From Arthrobacter bussei (GTDB lineage: Bacteria; Actinomycetota; Actinomycetes; Actinomycetales; Micrococcaceae), in the NCBI RefSeq assembly GCF_009377195.2, contig NZ_VJXX01000001.1, positions 682,001-746,000 on the forward strand: a stretch of 64,000 nucleotides of DNA. The letters run 5' to 3'. Positions 62,770 through 64,000 of the stretch are shown here, piece after piece. The position numbers and the translations under genes were made by a program. Numbering within the stretch: the first letter of the stretch is position 1; each line of letters opens with the position of its first letter. The notes under the pieces are model-generated. The model did not search any database. It was not told the DNA's origin and saw only the letters and a program-made list of their open reading frames with translations.

Positions 62770-63435
62770 ATGGACAGGGTCCAAACCACGCCAGGCGCGA
62801 AGATGACGGTTTTTCTCCTCGACGACCATGAGCTGGTCCGGCGGGGCCTGCGGGAGTTGCTCGAGGGTGAGGGTTTTGCCGTTATCGGAGAATCGGGATC
62901 TGCCGAGGAGGCTGCTCGTAGAATCCCGGCGTTGTCGCCGAATGTCTCGATCCTTGACGCGAGGCTGGCCGATGGTACGGGCATCGAGGTATGCAGGGAT
63001 GTGCGGTCGGTCGACCCGTCGTTGGCGTGCGTGATTCTGACAAGTTACGACGATGACCAGGCGTTGCGGGGTGCTGTCATAGCCGGTGCAGCCGGATACA
63101 TCCTGAAGGAAATTCTCGGATCTGACCTGATCGACAAAGTGCGTCGGGCGGCTGCGGGCGAATCGCTGTTCGAAGCAGGTGTGAAAGAACGGATCATCGC
63201 CGGGCTTCAGGACGCGCCAGTCGAGGACCCCCGACTGGTCGGTCTGACGAGCCAGGAGAAAAAGGTACTGGCTCTCATCGGAGCCGGGTTGACCAACCGC
63301 GAAATCGGAGCGGAGCTCTTCCTTGCGGAGAAAACGGTCAAAAACTATGTTTCCTCGTTGCTGTCGAAACTGGGTTTCCAGCGACGCACACAAGCTGCGG
63401 TCTTCATCTCGAGGCCGGCAGCGTCGCCCCGGTAG
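62770..63435 (+). CDS. NarL/DevR-like response regulator
   Basis: A 221-residue regulator from ATG 62770 with TTGGAGG six bases before. The receiver has MTVFLLDDHELVRRGLRELL, SILDARLADGTGIEVCRDVR (phospho-Asp in ILDARL) and CVILTSYDDDQALRGAVIAG, then AAGYILKEILGSDL. The LuxR HTH is LTSQEKKVLALIGAGLTNRE, IGAELFLAEKTVKNYVSSLL. This is the pattern of DevR/DosR of mycobacteria. It is convergent with the DevS-like kinase, overlapping by 32 bases. Regulation of the nearby Usp genes is inferred. Confidence 0.9.
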   Translation: MDRVQTTPGAKMTVFLLDDHELVRRGLRELLEGEGFAVIGESGSAEEAARRIPALSPNVSILDARLADGTGIEVCRDVRSVDPSLACVILTSYDDDQALRGAVIAGAAGYILKEILGSDLIDKVRRAAAGESLFEAGVKERIIAGLQDAPVEDPRLVGLTSQEKKVLALIGAGLTNREIGAELFLAEKTVKNYVSSLLSKLGFQRRTQAAVFISRPAASPR

Positions 63436-64000
63436 GTTCGAGCGGAATGTGGAGATGAACCACAGTTCCCTGCCCGGGTGTGCTGTCGATCGAGAGTGCG
63501 CCACCGCATAGTTGGGCACGGTGCTTCATGTTCGCCAGCCCGCTTTCGCGGTCCGGGTCCTCAAAGCCTCTGCCATCGTCGATGATCCTCAATTCCAGGT
63601 GATCCGTTGTCGACTTCAGGGAGACTGTGATGGCACGGGCTCCGGCGTGACGAAGGGCATTGGAAAGACCCTCGAGGAGAATTGCGCGAACATGATCAGC
63701 TGGCTCGCCGCGTACCGAGGTGTCCAGCGGACCGGAGAGTTGCAGGACAGGTTCAAGTTCGTGGCCGTCGAAGGCGTCGGCCACGAGGGCGAAGACGGTG
63801 GTGGTGAAGGTCGGGGTGACCTGCGGGACGGAACGCAATGAGTAGATCGTGTCTCGAAGTTCGCGGATGGTGGCGTCGAGTTCAGTCGTGATTGAACTGA
63901 TACGGCCCAGCGCCTCCTCGTCCGGGGTGTATTTGCGGAGGCTCTGAATACTGAGGCCGGCGGCGAAAAGCCGTTGAATGACCAGGTCGTGCAAATCCCG
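63404..64000 (-). CDS. DevS-like histidine kinase (partial, N-terminus off the window)
   Basis: The C-terminal 198 residues of a HisKA_3-type kinase. The first residues at the edge are RDLHDLVIQRLFAAGLSIQS, with the phospho-His in DLHD; the open frame continues off the right end. The ATPase domain has SNALRHAGARAITVSL, LRIIDDGRGFEDPDRESGLA and NMKHRAQLCGGALSIDSTPG. In mycobacteria the missing part of DevS carries two GAF domains, one with heme, but this cannot be checked here. It should phosphorylate the adjacent DevR-like regulator. Confidence 0.88.
   Translation of the reverse strand, partial: RDLHDLVIQRLFAAGLSIQSLRKYTPDEEALGRISSITTELDATIRELRDTIYSLRSVPQVTPTFTTTVFALVADAFDGHELEPVLQLSGPLDTSVRGEPADHVRAILLEGLSNALRHAGARAITVSLKSTTDHLELRIIDDGRGFEDPDRESGLANMKHRAQLCGGALSIDSTPGQGTVVHLHIPLEPTGATLPASR

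Overview
The window is GC-rich, almost fully coding DNA from a high-GC Gram-positive bacterium. Gene content and protein sequences fit the Micrococcaceae, most likely Arthrobacter or a close relative: a fused mannitol PTS beside ptsI, TreX/TreY/TreZ trehalose synthesis, GAF-ANTAR and DevR/DevS-type regulators, many GTG starts and 1- or 4-base gene overlaps. I found no rRNA, tRNA, CRISPR array, insertion sequence or origin. The genus is an inference from by-eye similarity.

Region 1 (1-7.2 kb): the 5' part of a secreted rhamnogalacturonan lyase; mannitol uptake and oxidation (mtlA, mtlD) with a TetR regulator; and ptsI, which supplies the phosphate to the mannitol PTS. HPr is not in the window. 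Region 2 (7.2-17.4 kb): a sugar-degradation block built around a LacI-type repressor. It holds a PmoA-like (DUF6807) protein, two Gfo/Idh/MocA oxidoreductases, a DUF993 protein and a TIM-barrel isomerase. Three near-identical LacI-type operators lie before the lyase, in the oxidoreductase/lacI divergent region, and over the start site of the second operon, so these units look like one regulon. A GAF-ANTAR regulator and a tandem pair of small paralogues sit in the middle.

Region 3 (17.4-25.3 kb): SRPBCC protein, quinone-type oxidoreductase, MarR regulator, acetyltransferase, then the housekeeping operon alr-tsaE-tsaB-rimI-tsaD (D-alanine supply and tRNA t6A modification). Region 4 (25.3-42.4 kb): accessory metabolism. 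It has a MarR/VOC divergent pair with a double operator, small HTH and GIY-YIG proteins, a methyltransferase, a GH4 glycosidase opposite a PfkB kinase, an aldolase, an aldo/keto reductase, a membrane diguanylate cyclase, and treX-treY-treZ, which convert glycogen to trehalose. Region 5 (42.4-48.3 kb): nnr, acpS and glmS, then divergent coaA and a secreted D,D-carboxypeptidase. Together with the alr-tsaD group this looks like one ancestral housekeeping cluster split by region 4.

Region 6 (48.3-64 kb) reads as lower in G+C and more loosely packed. It holds a PanE-like reductase, an OmpR/histidine-kinase pair with three small secreted proteins (two sharing a repeated module), a HupE-like membrane protein, a Tat-type lipoprotein related to intradiol dioxygenases, and a MerR/aldo-keto reductase pair. 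It ends in five universal stress protein loci, one broken by a single-base frameshift, next to a DevR-like response regulator and the C-terminal part of a DevS-like kinase. DevR-box-like sequences lie between these genes, suggesting a hypoxia or dormancy stress locus.
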